A stretch of 45,781 nucleotides of DNA from an uncultured Clostridia bacterium (GTDB lineage: Bacteria > Bacillota > Clostridia > Christensenellales > Pumilibacteraceae). Under the pieces are notes generated by a model, which saw only the letters and a program-made list of their open reading frames with translations, was not told the DNA's origin and ran no database searches. The stretch lies in contig CAMUAL010000012.1 in the NCBI GenBank assembly GCA_947086925.1, positions 1 through 45,781 on the forward strand, written 5' to 3'. How positions within the stretch are numbered: position 1 is the stretch's first letter; every line of letters begins with the position of its first letter. A program made the translations under genes and the position numbers. Positions 27,298 to 36,063 of this stretch are shown piece by piece.

Positions 27298-30200
27298 GAC
27301 TTCCTTGTATTTGATTTTTTTAATCAGCAGCCAAACAAGAAGTCCGATTCCCGCCGCCGATAAAATATCCCAAACAATGATTATTATTTTGTAGTACGCG
27401 AATCCGTTTACAAACTCTACGCCGTGAACGAATCCGTTCATTGCCGCGGAATTTACAACGGTATACAGAATATGGTGCGCCGCCTCGCGCGCGTAGCCTT
27501 GACTTTCTTTGTCGCCTTTAAGCGAGAATTGGAACAAGAAGTTTCCCGCAAGTCCTACTGTTTTAAGTTTTGCGTCGCCGCCCGCCGCTATGCACTGCTC
27601 GGTGAACATGTAAGACGCAACCTCATAATCGGTGAGCGCAAAGCCGTTAAAGCCCCACTCGCGTCTCAGAACGCCCGTTATAAGGTTGTAATGTCCGCCC
27701 GCCCACGTTGCGCCTATTCGGTTAAACGACGTCATAACAGCCGAAGCCGCGGGCACTTGAGCCGTCTTCATGGTATAGCTTACTATTTCGCCGTTTTCGT
27801 CTTTAACGGGCTCGTTATACTTAATGGTAACGGTATTGCCCACTATCGCCTTTTCGAACGGACGCAAATATATTTCGCGGATTGCCTGTTCCTGCGCCCA
27901 CGTAACGATTCCCAAATGGTCGCGGTGCGTTTCTTGGTCGTTCAAAGCAAAGTGCTTTATAAATGCGTACATGCCTTTGTTTGCCGCGCCCTTTACTTCC
28001 GCCGCGCCCAAAACGCCGCTTATATAACTGTCTTCGGAATAGTACTCGAAGTTTCTGCCGGCAAAAGGAGTTCTGTGAATGTTTATGCCCGGACCGTACC
28101 AGCCTACTACTCCGCCGTAAAGCCCGTCTTCGCCCACTCCGTCGCCCATTTTTTCGGCGAGTTCTTCGTTCCACGTGCATGCAAGCATATATTCGCTCGG
28201 CCACGTCATCGATTTAAGCCCGTCGCCTATATCAACCGAGCCGTGCCCTACAACGAGGTTGAGTCCCGCAGGCCCGTCGAGGTCGGTTACTTTGGGCTTG
28301 TTAATCGACTTCATCTGAGGCGAACAGTAGCCGCACTCGTCTATAAGAAGCGAAAGTTCGGAAAGAGTCATTTCGTCCAAAAGGTCTTGCCACAGCGGGT
28401 CGTCGTAGCTTAGTCCGCGCAAGTCGATTAAATCAACGCCGTTTTTCGCGCCGAACTTATAAGTCTTAGGCACCGTTCCCTCGGCGGGATTCAATGAAGA
28501 CCGCGAGTCGAGCTTGGCTTTAAGCTGCGACGTAATTTCATGCGCCCACTGCTTGCCGCCTATCTCCGCTCCGCTCGCCTTATTCGACTGCGTACCGTAC
28601 CGTAAGCCGTTGTTATCCATTACCCGCCAATTCGAGCGGGAAAGATATTTGCCGTCGGATAAACTCGCGTCGTCGAATAAGTTTGTTATTGCTACGTTAT
28701 TCGCGCTTACCGAATACGTGGTTGCGTCGGTTTCGGCTTGCTCGTATACGCCTACGAGATTGATGTTTCCGCTACCCGACAATTTATCCGCGCCCACGCC
28801 TTTACTAAGCAGTATGCTGTTTATCGCCTCGTGAGCGTTGCTTGCCGCCGCGATGTAATAAATTCCCGCATCGAGCACATAGGTTTTTGCGTCATTAGCG
28901 TCGTACGAAGTAAAGTCTTTTAAGTTGACGGTTATTTCCACGGGAGTGGGTACGTTGGGCGTAAGAGATTCGGTCTTTTTAAACCCTACAAGCGAAACCG
29001 ACGCTTTTTCGGTTCCGCCCTCGGTATAAGGCGCGCCGACGTAAATCTGCACCGTTTCCTTACCCTTGCGGTTTCCCGTGTTGGTTACGGTAAGCGACAC
29101 TTTTATGTTGCCGTCGGAGTCGGGCGCGCTCACCGAATAATCCGACCACTTAAAGTTCGTATACGACATTCCGTAGCCGAACGGATACGTCACCGTTTCG
29201 GAATAGTCGTAATCTCCCACGTTGTCCCTGCCCGTAACCGCGTCTTCGTAACGGGTTTCGTAATACTTGTAACCTACGTAAATGCCCTCGGCATAGTTTA
29301 CGTAATAATAGTCTGTGCCGCTGTAAACATAGTCGCCCATGTTCTGCATGGCGGGCGACGAAAAGTTATCGTACACGAACGTATCCACAAGCCGACCGGA
29401 CGGCGAAATTTCGTTGCCGTCTTTATCGAGTCCCGTAAGTACGTAGCCGAGCCCGCGCGTACCCGTTCTTCCCGCTCCGGGAAAGTTAAGTACCGCTTTA
29501 ATGTTTTTAAATTCTTTAACCCAACCGAGTTCGGGCGCGTTGTTGCAATTAACAAGAAGTATTATGTTATCGAAGGTGTCGTTTAAATACCTTATCACTT
29601 CGAGTTCGGTGCTGTCGGGTTCGAGATAATGCTGTCCCGATTTGCCCGAATACGCCGCCATGTCGCGTGCAAGGTCGCCTCCTTCGCCGCCGGTACGCGA
29701 AAACACGAACATGGCAATAGAATCGCCGTATGAATTGACAACGGCTTTGTCGTTTTTAATTACGCTTACGGGGCACTCGTTTATCTTCCAATCGAGCGAT
29801 GCGCCGTAATTTATTACGCCCGCGCCGCGCTTATATGACGCCCCTTTGCCGCTTTTGTAGAATTTCCAAAGCGTTTCGTTTACTTTGAGCCCCGCCGCTT
29901 CGAGTCCTTCTTTAAGTGTAAGAGTGAGTTCGAAACTGCCGGAACCCGAACCCGAGCCGCCGCTTACCAAATCTACCGACGAATGACTGAAAAGACTCAG
30001 CGTGGTGTTTTTTGCAAGCGGCAGAAGCCCGTCGTTTTCGAGTAAAGTTATGCCCTCTTGCGCAATCTCGGCAACAAGGTCTTCTTCGTATGCGTAAAGT
30101 TCGCTCGCGCTCGAAAAGTCGCTTGTTACGTAATTCACGTCCGCGCCCTTGGTATCGCCGCGGAGAGTATCCGCGGTTTTCCCCAAGAACTGCTCGAATA

Positions 30201-30312
30201 TGTTATCGAACTTATTTAGCGAAAGCACGTTCAGAAACGTAGAAAAAACCATTATGAAAGCAATCGAAAACGAAATTACCGATATGTGTACTATTCTTTT
30301 TTTCCTGCTCAT
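27283..30312 (-). CDS. Domain-permuted, membrane-anchored GH3 beta-glucosidase
   Basis: A 1009-residue protein. Residues 10-30 and about 968-995 are membrane helices, so the enzyme is pinned at both ends outside the cell. The domain order is reversed compared with most GH3 enzymes. The alpha/beta sandwich comes first (EDLVAEIAQEGITLLENDGLLPL near 75-97), then a fibronectin-III-like domain (GKETVQIYVGAPY near 420). The TIM barrel is last (VTDLDGPAGLN, GPGINIHRTPFAGRNFEYYSED, IKHFALNDQETHR), with the nucleophile Asp expected in GFALTDYE near 896. Such reversal is known in Butyrivibrio and Ruminococcus beta-glucosidases. It follows two lichenase genes in one operon and probably splits released oligosaccharides to glucose. 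Specificity is inferred from context. Confidence 0.93.
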   Translation of the reverse strand: MSRKKRIVHISVISFSIAFIMVFSTFLNVLSLNKFDNIFEQFLGKTADTLRGDTKGADVNYVTSDFSSASELYAYEEDLVAEIAQEGITLLENDGLLPLAKNTTLSLFSHSSVDLVSGGSGSGSGSFELTLTLKEGLEAAGLKVNETLWKFYKSGKGASYKRGAGVINYGASLDWKINECPVSVIKNDKAVVNSYGDSIAMFVFSRTGGEGGDLARDMAAYSGKSGQHYLEPDSTELEVIRYLNDTFDNIILLVNCNNAPELGWVKEFKNIKAVLNFPGAGRTGTRGLGYVLTGLDKDGNEISPSGRLVDTFVYDNFSSPAMQNMGDYVYSGTDYYYVNYAEGIYVGYKYYETRYEDAVTGRDNVGDYDYSETVTYPFGYGMSYTNFKWSDYSVSAPDSDGNIKVSLTVTNTGNRKGKETVQIYVGAPYTEGGTEKASVSLVGFKKTESLTPNVPTPVEITVNLKDFTSYDANDAKTYVLDAGIYYIAAASNAHEAINSILLSKGVGADKLSGSGNINLVGVYEQAETDATTYSVSANNVAITNLFDDASLSDGKYLSRSNWRVMDNNGLRYGTQSNKASGAEIGGKQWAHEITSQLKAKLDSRSSLNPAEGTVPKTYKFGAKNGVDLIDLRGLSYDDPLWQDLLDEMTLSELSLLIDECGYCSPQMKSINKPKVTDLDGPAGLNLVVGHGSVDIGDGLKSMTWPSEYMLACTWNEELAEKMGDGVGEDGLYGGVVGWYGPGINIHRTPFAGRNFEYYSEDSYISGVLGAAEVKGAANKGMYAFIKHFALNDQETHRDHLGIVTWAQEQAIREIYLRPFEKAIVGNTVTIKYNEPVKDENGEIVSYTMKTAQVPAASAVMTSFNRIGATWAGGHYNLITGVLRREWGFNGFALTDYEVASYMFTEQCIAAGGDAKLKTVGLAGNFLFQFSLKGDKESQGYAREAAHHILYTVVNSAAMNGFVHGVEFVNGFAYYKIIIIVWDILSAAGIGLLVWLLIKKIKYKEVKKAD

Positions 30313-30349
30313 CTCTGTTTCTCCGTTATTTTATTTTTATTCCGATTGA

Positions 30350-32206
30350 TTATTCTTCGTCGACAGATTGCGAATTAGAGAACTTGAATTCGCCGAAAGT
30401 TACGTTACCCGAATGAGTTTCGGTGTCGGCGTAATCGGCGGAATCGAGATACAACTGAACGCGCTGAACGGCGCCCATTTCGCTACCGTTGGTGTAAGTG
30501 ATAACAACGGTAACTTCCTCGCCCGCGGCAAGCGTTATCATTGTTCCGCCCCACGTGGTATCGGTATAGAATTCGCTGCCGCCGCCTGTTTTTTCAGCCG
30601 ACAGATTGCATACGTTCATGTTAGCGTTGTCGCCCACGGTAATCGTGTTTTCGCCGATAAGGTCTATACGCAGTTTGACAGCCGAGTCGCCGTTGTTTGT
30701 AATTTTAATGGAGAACGTGTCGTTACCCGCCGCAAGGTCTGCCGCATTTGCTTGTACGTTGTTGTAACTGCCGCCGGTAAGGCCCTCGTACGTTACGTTG
30801 ATTTCCGCCGCCGCAACGCCCGATTTATCAACCGTATATTCGGCTGTGGAAGTAAAGGTAAGCACGCAGTTATCGCCGTCGGGGACTTCGGGTTCGGGAA
30901 CTTCGGGAGGAACAGCGTCTTCGTTAATTATGCCTTGAAGGTCGGATATTGTAATGCTACCCGTTTCTACACCCGCAGTCGCGCTCGTGGAATTGAGGAA
31001 TATCACGAATTGATTAACGTACATATCTTTGATTTTCAACACTACGTCAACCGACTCGCCGCTTTTCAAAGTTATCAAAGCCGCAGATTCAACGGTATCG
31101 AGTTTAACCGCACTGCTGTCGCAAACAATGCCCGAAATGCCGCCCGCGTTGGTTACGGTATCTTTAATATCGAGTCTTACCGATGCGCTGTTTTCTTCGT
31201 CGTTGTTGGTAATGTTGAATTTAACCCAGCTGTAACTGTCGGATAAACTCATTCCGCAACAAGCCCAGCCGCTTTTGTTTTCGCTATGCGAAACGGTAAG
31301 TCCGTCCGTTTTATCAACTTCGTAACTGCCCCAACCGTCGAAGCCGCTTACATCGACATCAACCCAGCCCGTTGCAGGCACTTCCGACTCGTCGGGGATT
31401 TCGGGCGCTTCGGGAATTTCGCCTATGGGAGCCGCCGAAGTTTTTACGAGTTTATAGTCGCAAGTCGCGCCGTTAGAGCCGGTGTATTTTCCCATCCAGC
31501 CCTCGGCGGCGGTTGTTCCGCTCCAATGGTTCATTAAAATTCTGCCCGCAGTCGAAGGAATGGGATTCTTCTTGCTTGCGGTAACTTTGTAAACGGGCAC
31601 GTTGTCTACAAACCAAACAATGTAATCTTCCGCCCAACGGAAGCCGTACTCGTGGTATTCTTTCGACGCGTCGAATCCGAGATTGTACATATACTCGTGT
31701 CCGCCTTTGCCGTTCACGAAATAGTTGAACTGAACTTTCGTGGTGTCTTTGCCGAGAAACTCTATGTCTATTTCATCGTGAGGGTTGGGCTCGTCGTTTT
31801 CGTCAAGCTCGCTAGGTCCCGTGTACGTAAAGAACGTGCTTGCCGTACCCGATACCTTTGCGGGCTTCATGGTAACAGAATAATCGCCGTAACCGAACTG
31901 CTGATAACTGCGAAGCTCGCCGCCTAAGTACGGAACTTCCGCCCCGCTTGCCGCCTCGGCTACTTCGAGGTGGGCACCCCCTCCCGCGTAACTCACATTA
32001 TTTTCGCTCCACGTTACGTTGAAAACGTCGCCGTTACACCAACCGTCCGATTCGAAAAACGCCTCCGCCTCGCCCTCGGTAAAGTCCGCCAAAGTCGAAC
32101 CCGAAAGCGGAGCGTCGGTCAGCTTTTTGTCGCCGCACGCCGCAAACGCGCACGCGCACGCAAGCAAAAGCACAAGCGCCAAAATTGTCAACGATTTCTT
32201 TTTCAT
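30350..32206 (-). CDS. GH16 lichenase lipoprotein with C-terminal beta-sandwich domains
   Basis: A 618-residue lipoprotein (FAAC, Cys 24). Residues about 40-260 are a GH16 domain very like Bacillus licheninase: VTMKPAKVSGTASTFFTYTG, then the catalytic DEIDIEFLG with nucleophile Glu 145 and acid/base Glu 149, then VQFNYFVNGKGGHEY. The expected activity is endo-cleavage of beta-1,3-1,4-glucan (EC 3.2.1.73). Residues about 285-420 and 445-600 hold two related beta-sandwich domains of unknown class, possibly carbohydrate-binding. AGGAGG precedes the ATG. It lies between the tandem lichenase and the GH3 enzyme. Confidence 0.94.
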   Translation of the reverse strand: MKKKSLTILALVLLLACACAFAACGDKKLTDAPLSGSTLADFTEGEAEAFFESDGWCNGDVFNVTWSENNVSYAGGGAHLEVAEAASGAEVPYLGGELRSYQQFGYGDYSVTMKPAKVSGTASTFFTYTGPSELDENDEPNPHDEIDIEFLGKDTTKVQFNYFVNGKGGHEYMYNLGFDASKEYHEYGFRWAEDYIVWFVDNVPVYKVTASKKNPIPSTAGRILMNHWSGTTAAEGWMGKYTGSNGATCDYKLVKTSAAPIGEIPEAPEIPDESEVPATGWVDVDVSGFDGWGSYEVDKTDGLTVSHSENKSGWACCGMSLSDSYSWVKFNITNNDEENSASVRLDIKDTVTNAGGISGIVCDSSAVKLDTVESAALITLKSGESVDVVLKIKDMYVNQFVIFLNSTSATAGVETGSITISDLQGIINEDAVPPEVPEPEVPDGDNCVLTFTSTAEYTVDKSGVAAAEINVTYEGLTGGSYNNVQANAADLAAGNDTFSIKITNNGDSAVKLRIDLIGENTITVGDNANMNVCNLSAEKTGGGSEFYTDTTWGGTMITLAAGEEVTVVITYTNGSEMGAVQRVQLYLDSADYADTETHSGNVTFGEFKFSNSQSVDEE

Positions 32207-32230
32207 ATTTTCCTCCTATATATCGCTGCT

Positions 32231-33715
32231 TTACGCCGCGGAATATGCTATCCATTTATACTGTGCGGTAACGGGTAGCTTCGAGGGGTCGAACGGGTCG
32301 AGCCAATCGTCTACTCCCAAGCCGTTCCACAAGTTTGTCATTATCTTGCCCGCATACTGCGGAATATCGGCCGTTGCCTTGTAAACCGCCTTGCCGTCTA
32401 CATACCATATTATGCTGGCGCTCGTCCATAAAAATCCGTATTCGTGAAATTCCTCGGTTGCGTCGAATCCCAAATCGTAAAGATATTCGTGACCGCCCAC
32501 TCCGCTTGTGTAATAGTTAAACTGCACCTTTGTCGTGTCTTTACCGAGAAATTCTATGTCGATTTCGTCCCATCTCGGCTCCTTGGTGTACGTAAAGAAC
32601 GACGAAACCGTTCCCGCGCACTTTGCGGGTTTCATGCTAACCGAGTAATACCCGAACGAGTAATTGCCGTTACTGCGGTACTCGCCGCCCGCGTAGCCGC
32701 CGCCCTCTGCGGTTAATAAAATGTTCATCGTGCCGCCGTCGAAATTTATGTTATAGTCGCGCCACGTGCAATTAAACATGCCCTCGTTGCTCCAACCGTT
32801 CGCTTTACCGAACGCCTCCGAATCTCCGCGTTCGAAAACCGCTATTTTATCGGAGTCATGCGTTACTCTGTCGTCGGCTATGGGCGGCTTAGGTTCGGTC
32901 GGCTCAGACGGATTAGAGGGTGTTTCGTCTTCTTGTGCGTCTTTGTACGCAAACCATAAATACGAGGCGGTTGCGGGAAGCTTGGAAGTATCGAGTTTGC
33001 CGCACCAATTTTCGAATACGTTGCCCGTGCCGTTCCATACGTTCGCCATTATCTTGCCCGCGGCGGAAGGGATATCGACGCTCGCTTTGTAAATAGCCTT
33101 GCCGTCTACAAACCATGTTATGCTGTCGCTCAACCACAAAAAGCCGTATTCGTGAAAACCGAGCGATGCATCGAATCCGAGCTTATGCACATATTCGTGC
33201 CCGCCGACGCCGTTTGTGTAATAATTGAATTGCACTACGGTTGTGTCGTCGCCTAAAAATTCTATATCTATCTCGTCCCACTTCGGGTTATTCGTGTAGG
33301 TGAAAAACGAAGATATTACGCCCGAGCACGACGCCGCTTTCATACCGACCGAATAATAGCCGTAAGAATAGCTTTTTTGCGAATGATACTCCGCACCTTT
33401 AAAGTTATCGCCGTCAGCCGACACCGACATATTCATTATGCCGCCGTCGATTACGGCGTTCCCTCTTTCCCACGTACAGTTAAACGGGAAATCGTTGCGG
33501 TAGCCGTGCGACGCAACGAAATCCGAAGTTTTGTTCTTTGCGAAATTAACTATTTTATCGGAGTCGGAAGTGTACCTGTCGGCTATGCCCGCAACCGAGC
33601 CGTGAGGCTTGCCCGCAGTACCGCTCCCCGCACGCGAAAAACCGCAACCGCTTGCAAACGCAAATATAAATACAAGCGCCGATAAAATCACGATAAATTT
33701 CCGTGAAAGTTTCAT
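32231..33715 (-). CDS. Tandem GH16 lichenase lipoprotein (two catalytic domains)
   Basis: A lipoprotein of about 494 residues with signal FAFASGC. It holds two complete GH16 lichenase domains separated by a Pro/Glu/Ser linker (NPSEPTEPKPP). Both keep the catalytic motif: WDEIDIEFLGDDTT in the first and WDEIDIEFLGKDTT in the second, and both keep VQFNYYT and the WYVDGKAVY-type strand. The upstream limit of the start is set by the promoter at 33768-33796. I chose the ATG at 33715 (MKLSRKF, a normal signal n-region); 33727 or 33739 are possible and would add 4 or 8 residues. It is the first gene of the beta-glucan operon and should release mixed-linkage oligosaccharides. Confidence 0.92.
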   Translation of the reverse strand: MKLSRKFIVILSALVFIFAFASGCGFSRAGSGTAGKPHGSVAGIADRYTSDSDKIVNFAKNKTSDFVASHGYRNDFPFNCTWERGNAVIDGGIMNMSVSADGDNFKGAEYHSQKSYSYGYYSVGMKAASCSGVISSFFTYTNNPKWDEIDIEFLGDDTTVVQFNYYTNGVGGHEYVHKLGFDASLGFHEYGFLWLSDSITWFVDGKAIYKASVDIPSAAGKIMANVWNGTGNVFENWCGKLDTSKLPATASYLWFAYKDAQEDETPSNPSEPTEPKPPIADDRVTHDSDKIAVFERGDSEAFGKANGWSNEGMFNCTWRDYNINFDGGTMNILLTAEGGGYAGGEYRSNGNYSFGYYSVSMKPAKCAGTVSSFFTYTKEPRWDEIDIEFLGKDTTKVQFNYYTSGVGGHEYLYDLGFDATEEFHEYGFLWTSASIIWYVDGKAVYKATADIPQYAGKIMTNLWNGLGVDDWLDPFDPSKLPVTAQYKWIAYSAA

Positions 33716-33767
33716 ACCTTTTCTCATCTCTCCCATGTTTTCGAAGTTCACTCTTATTCCGTATTCT

Positions 33768-33796
33768 ATAATAAAGAAACAATATCGAAAAGTCAA
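33768..33796 (-). promoter_or_regulatory. Promoter of the lichenase-GH3 operon
   Basis: TTGACT (33791-33796), a 17-base spacer and TATTAT (33768-33773) on the minus strand. The expected transcript starts near 33761, giving a leader of about 45 bases. Confidence 0.8.
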
Positions 33797-33804
33797 TACT
33801 CTTT

Positions 33805-33834
33805 CTTTAACTGTTATTTTATTTCTTATTCTGT
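33805..33834 (-). promoter_or_regulatory. Two AgrA/LytTR-type direct repeats
   Basis: On the minus strand ACAGAATAAG (33825-33834) and ACAGTTAAAG (33805-33814) lie 20 bases apart, the nearer one ending 8 bases before the -35 box. The known AgrA site is a pair of ACAGTTAAG repeats about 21 bases apart. They span the gap after the kinase gene and reach its last codon. Confidence 0.65.
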
Positions 33835-33837
33835 AAA

Positions 33838-35211
33838 TTATTTTCTGCCGAGCGGTAATATTATATTCAAATGAAATACTCCGTTCGATACGTGCGCGGT
33901 AAGTTCGCCGCCGTATTTTTTTACTATCATTTTCAGACTTCGCACTCCGAAACCGTGATAGTTTTTATCGCTTTTCGTGGTAACGGGCAAACCGTCTTCG
34001 AAACGAAGTTCGCCGTTGAAATAGTTTTCTTCCTGAATAGTAAGAATATCGTTTTTGCATTTAACCACCAAGTTTATTACTCGCCGTTCTTTTTCCTCGA
34101 TTCCGTTTACGGCTTCGAGCGCATTGTCTATTAAATTTCCGAACAGACAGTACAAATCGCCGTCGCCCATAAACGACAGTTTTTCGCCGTCTGCCATGCA
34201 CGAGAATCTTATGCCGTTTTGCTCGCAGTATAAACTCTTTTCGGTTAAAAGCACGTTGAGAATCTTGTTTCCCGTTTCCACTTTCGTATCATATATCGAT
34301 ATGCTTTCGTTTATGTCGTTAAGCATTTCGGCGGTGTTGCCGACGTTGTTTGCTATAAGCGCGTTTATTTTGTATTTTATATCGTGGCATTTTACGTTTA
34401 TAAGGTCAATCGTGTCTTTTGATATTTCGTACTGCTTTTCTCCTTGCCGCACCGCATACTGCAAATATTCTACTTCGTTTTTAAGGTCGCGTTCGTCTAC
34501 CGTCTTCGATATGAGTATAAGAACAATCGCGCAACACACAACCGAAAACACGTTGCCCGTTTGCCTGAGCACAACATACTCGGGAACATCGAATTTGTTT
34601 TCCCTTACTACGCTGAGCGCCGCAAAATACACGTCCTCGAACGAGCAAAGTATCACCGTTATGCCGAGTACGAAAACGGCGAGTCCCATAAGACCGAAGT
34701 TAAGCTGACGGTTAGACAGCCTGCTGTTCTGACGGCGGATAAACAGAAAATATGCCGCAACGCTTGCAACGGCAAAAAACGAGTAGTACGTCAATCGGTA
34801 AAACAAATCGAACGAATTGCCCCAACCGTCGAATAATCCGTACCGCTCGCCCGCAGTCCAAAAAACGAGAAAAAGCTTGTACACGAAATTCTGCGCCGCG
34901 TAAGCAAGCGAACAGCAAAACAGCACGATTTTAAAATTTTCCGCAAAACACAGCTTAACATGCGCAACGGTAAGAGCAAACAAAAACACGTAAACGAATA
35001 TTCTTCCCCACACCGTCTGCCCGTAAAAATAATAGAAAATCGCAACGCCGAACGCAACCGCGGCAACGGCGACAAGACCCGCAACCGCTTTAATCGCAAA
35101 GAATTTCGAACGGTTGAGTTTTAGCGTAACGAGAAAATGAAAAACATACAGCTCCGCCAAAAACTGCAATATTATTTTAAGATAAATCGATACCGCTTCC
35201 TGTAAGTTCAC
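33838..35211 (-). CDS. AgrC-like sensor histidine kinase (GHKL)
   Basis: A 457-residue sensor. Residues about 8-235 hold six or seven membrane helices, the usual receptor part of peptide- or ligand-sensing AgrC-type kinases. The phosphorylated His is in VKCHDIKYKINAL near 268-280. The ATPase has the N box FGNLIDNALEAV near 363-374 and a G box YHGFGVRSLKMIVKKYGG near 426-443. Its start overlaps the response regulator stop as ATGA. No agrB or peptide gene is seen nearby, so the signal may be a sugar or a peptide made elsewhere. Confidence 0.93.
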   Translation of the reverse strand: MNLQEAVSIYLKIILQFLAELYVFHFLVTLKLNRSKFFAIKAVAGLVAVAAVAFGVAIFYYFYGQTVWGRIFVYVFLFALTVAHVKLCFAENFKIVLFCCSLAYAAQNFVYKLFLVFWTAGERYGLFDGWGNSFDLFYRLTYYSFFAVASVAAYFLFIRRQNSRLSNRQLNFGLMGLAVFVLGITVILCSFEDVYFAALSVVRENKFDVPEYVVLRQTGNVFSVVCCAIVLILISKTVDERDLKNEVEYLQYAVRQGEKQYEISKDTIDLINVKCHDIKYKINALIANNVGNTAEMLNDINESISIYDTKVETGNKILNVLLTEKSLYCEQNGIRFSCMADGEKLSFMGDGDLYCLFGNLIDNALEAVNGIEEKERRVINLVVKCKNDILTIQEENYFNGELRFEDGLPVTTKSDKNYHGFGVRSLKMIVKKYGGELTAHVSNGVFHLNIILPLGRK

Positions 35212-35924
35212 CGTTTATCTCCCGTACCCGCATACCAATTTGCAAGCTCCGTCATAAACGAAGCTCTGCGCGGACGGCTGATTTGCAAAACGCTGTTTCC
35301 CACCGTTACGTCGCTTCCGTTTACTCCGACCACGAATTTGGGATTTACGAGAAAACACTTATTGCACCGTAAAAATCCGTAAGCTCCGAGTTCTTTTTCC
35401 ACCTGCGACAAAACGCCAGTTACCTCTATTACGTCGTCCACCAAATGATAATACAGCCTGTGGTTGATGATTTCGACGTACATAAGCTTGTCTGTTGAAA
35501 TCCGACACATTCCCGCCTGATACTTTACGGCAATGTCGCGCCCCTCGTTCATAACGTATATACTTAAAGCTTTTTCGAACTTCAAAGAAAAATCGTAGTA
35601 GCTTACGGGTTTAACGAGAAAACTCACTGCGTCTACCTCGTAACCCTTTTGCGCAAACTGAATCAGGTTGGTTATGAAAATCAGCGATACGGTTTTGTCG
35701 AGTTTTCTAAGTTCGGTTGCGGTATCCATGCCGTTTAACCCCGGCATTTGAATATCCATAAACACAACGGCGTAAACCGATTTATAGGCGGCAAGAAATT
35801 CCGTGCCGCTTTTAAAACGCTCCACGTTAAACTCCTGCCCCGTTGCTTTTGAATATTTTGTTATGTAAGAAATCAAAAGCTCCGCCGCCGAATTTTCGTC
35901 TTCGACCACCGCGATATTCTTCAT
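35208..35924 (-). CDS. LytTR-family response regulator
   Basis: A 238-residue regulator. The receiver domain (1-120) has the acidic pair in VVEDENSAAE, the phospho-acceptor Asp in VVFMDIQMPGLNG near 57 and the Lys in FLVKPVSYYDF near 104. Residues about 135-235 are a LytTR DNA-binding domain. It is coupled to the kinase by ATGA. The nearest target is probably the lichenase operon. The -10 box ends exactly 6 bases before the ATG and no ribosome site exists, so the message should be leaderless. Confidence 0.95.
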   Translation of the reverse strand: MKNIAVVEDENSAAELLISYITKYSKATGQEFNVERFKSGTEFLAAYKSVYAVVFMDIQMPGLNGMDTATELRKLDKTVSLIFITNLIQFAQKGYEVDAVSFLVKPVSYYDFSLKFEKALSIYVMNEGRDIAVKYQAGMCRISTDKLMYVEIINHRLYYHLVDDVIEVTGVLSQVEKELGAYGFLRCNKCFLVNPKFVVGVNGSDVTVGNSVLQISRPRRASFMTELANWYAGTGDKR

Positions 35925-35930
35925 AAATCA

Positions 35931-35959
35931 AGTGTATCAAAAATCGGGGGTTTTGTCAA
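35931..35959 (-). promoter_or_regulatory. Promoter of the two-component genes
   Basis: TTGACA (35954-35959), a 17-base spacer and TACACT (35931-35936) on the minus strand. The predicted first transcribed base is the A of the ATG at 35924. A TGTGACACA dyad (35962-35970) lies just upstream of the -35 box. Confidence 0.85.
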
Positions 35960-36010
35960 TATGTGACACAAAAATCACTCGCGATAAACGTAAGAATATT
36001 CACGGCGCGC

Positions 36011-36043
36011 AAAAAAAGGAACGGACTTTTTATTTTCCGTTCC
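36011..36043 (-). terminator. Terminator of the amidase gene
   Basis: An 8-base perfect stem (36018-36025 with 36036-36043) is followed on the minus strand by seven T (36011-36017), about 20 bases after the amidase stop. Confidence 0.88.
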
Positions 36044-36063
36044 CTTATTTTCGAGGATTTTTG

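Noticed and set aside
33716..33796. Earlier start for the tandem lichenase
   Set aside because: The upstream start would lie within the -35 and -10 boxes, so it cannot be transcribed from that promoter.
33797..36063. An agrD-like signal peptide gene beside the AgrC-like kinase
   Set aside because: The short gaps around the kinase and regulator hold only promoters and a terminator; no small open frame with a ribosome site is present.
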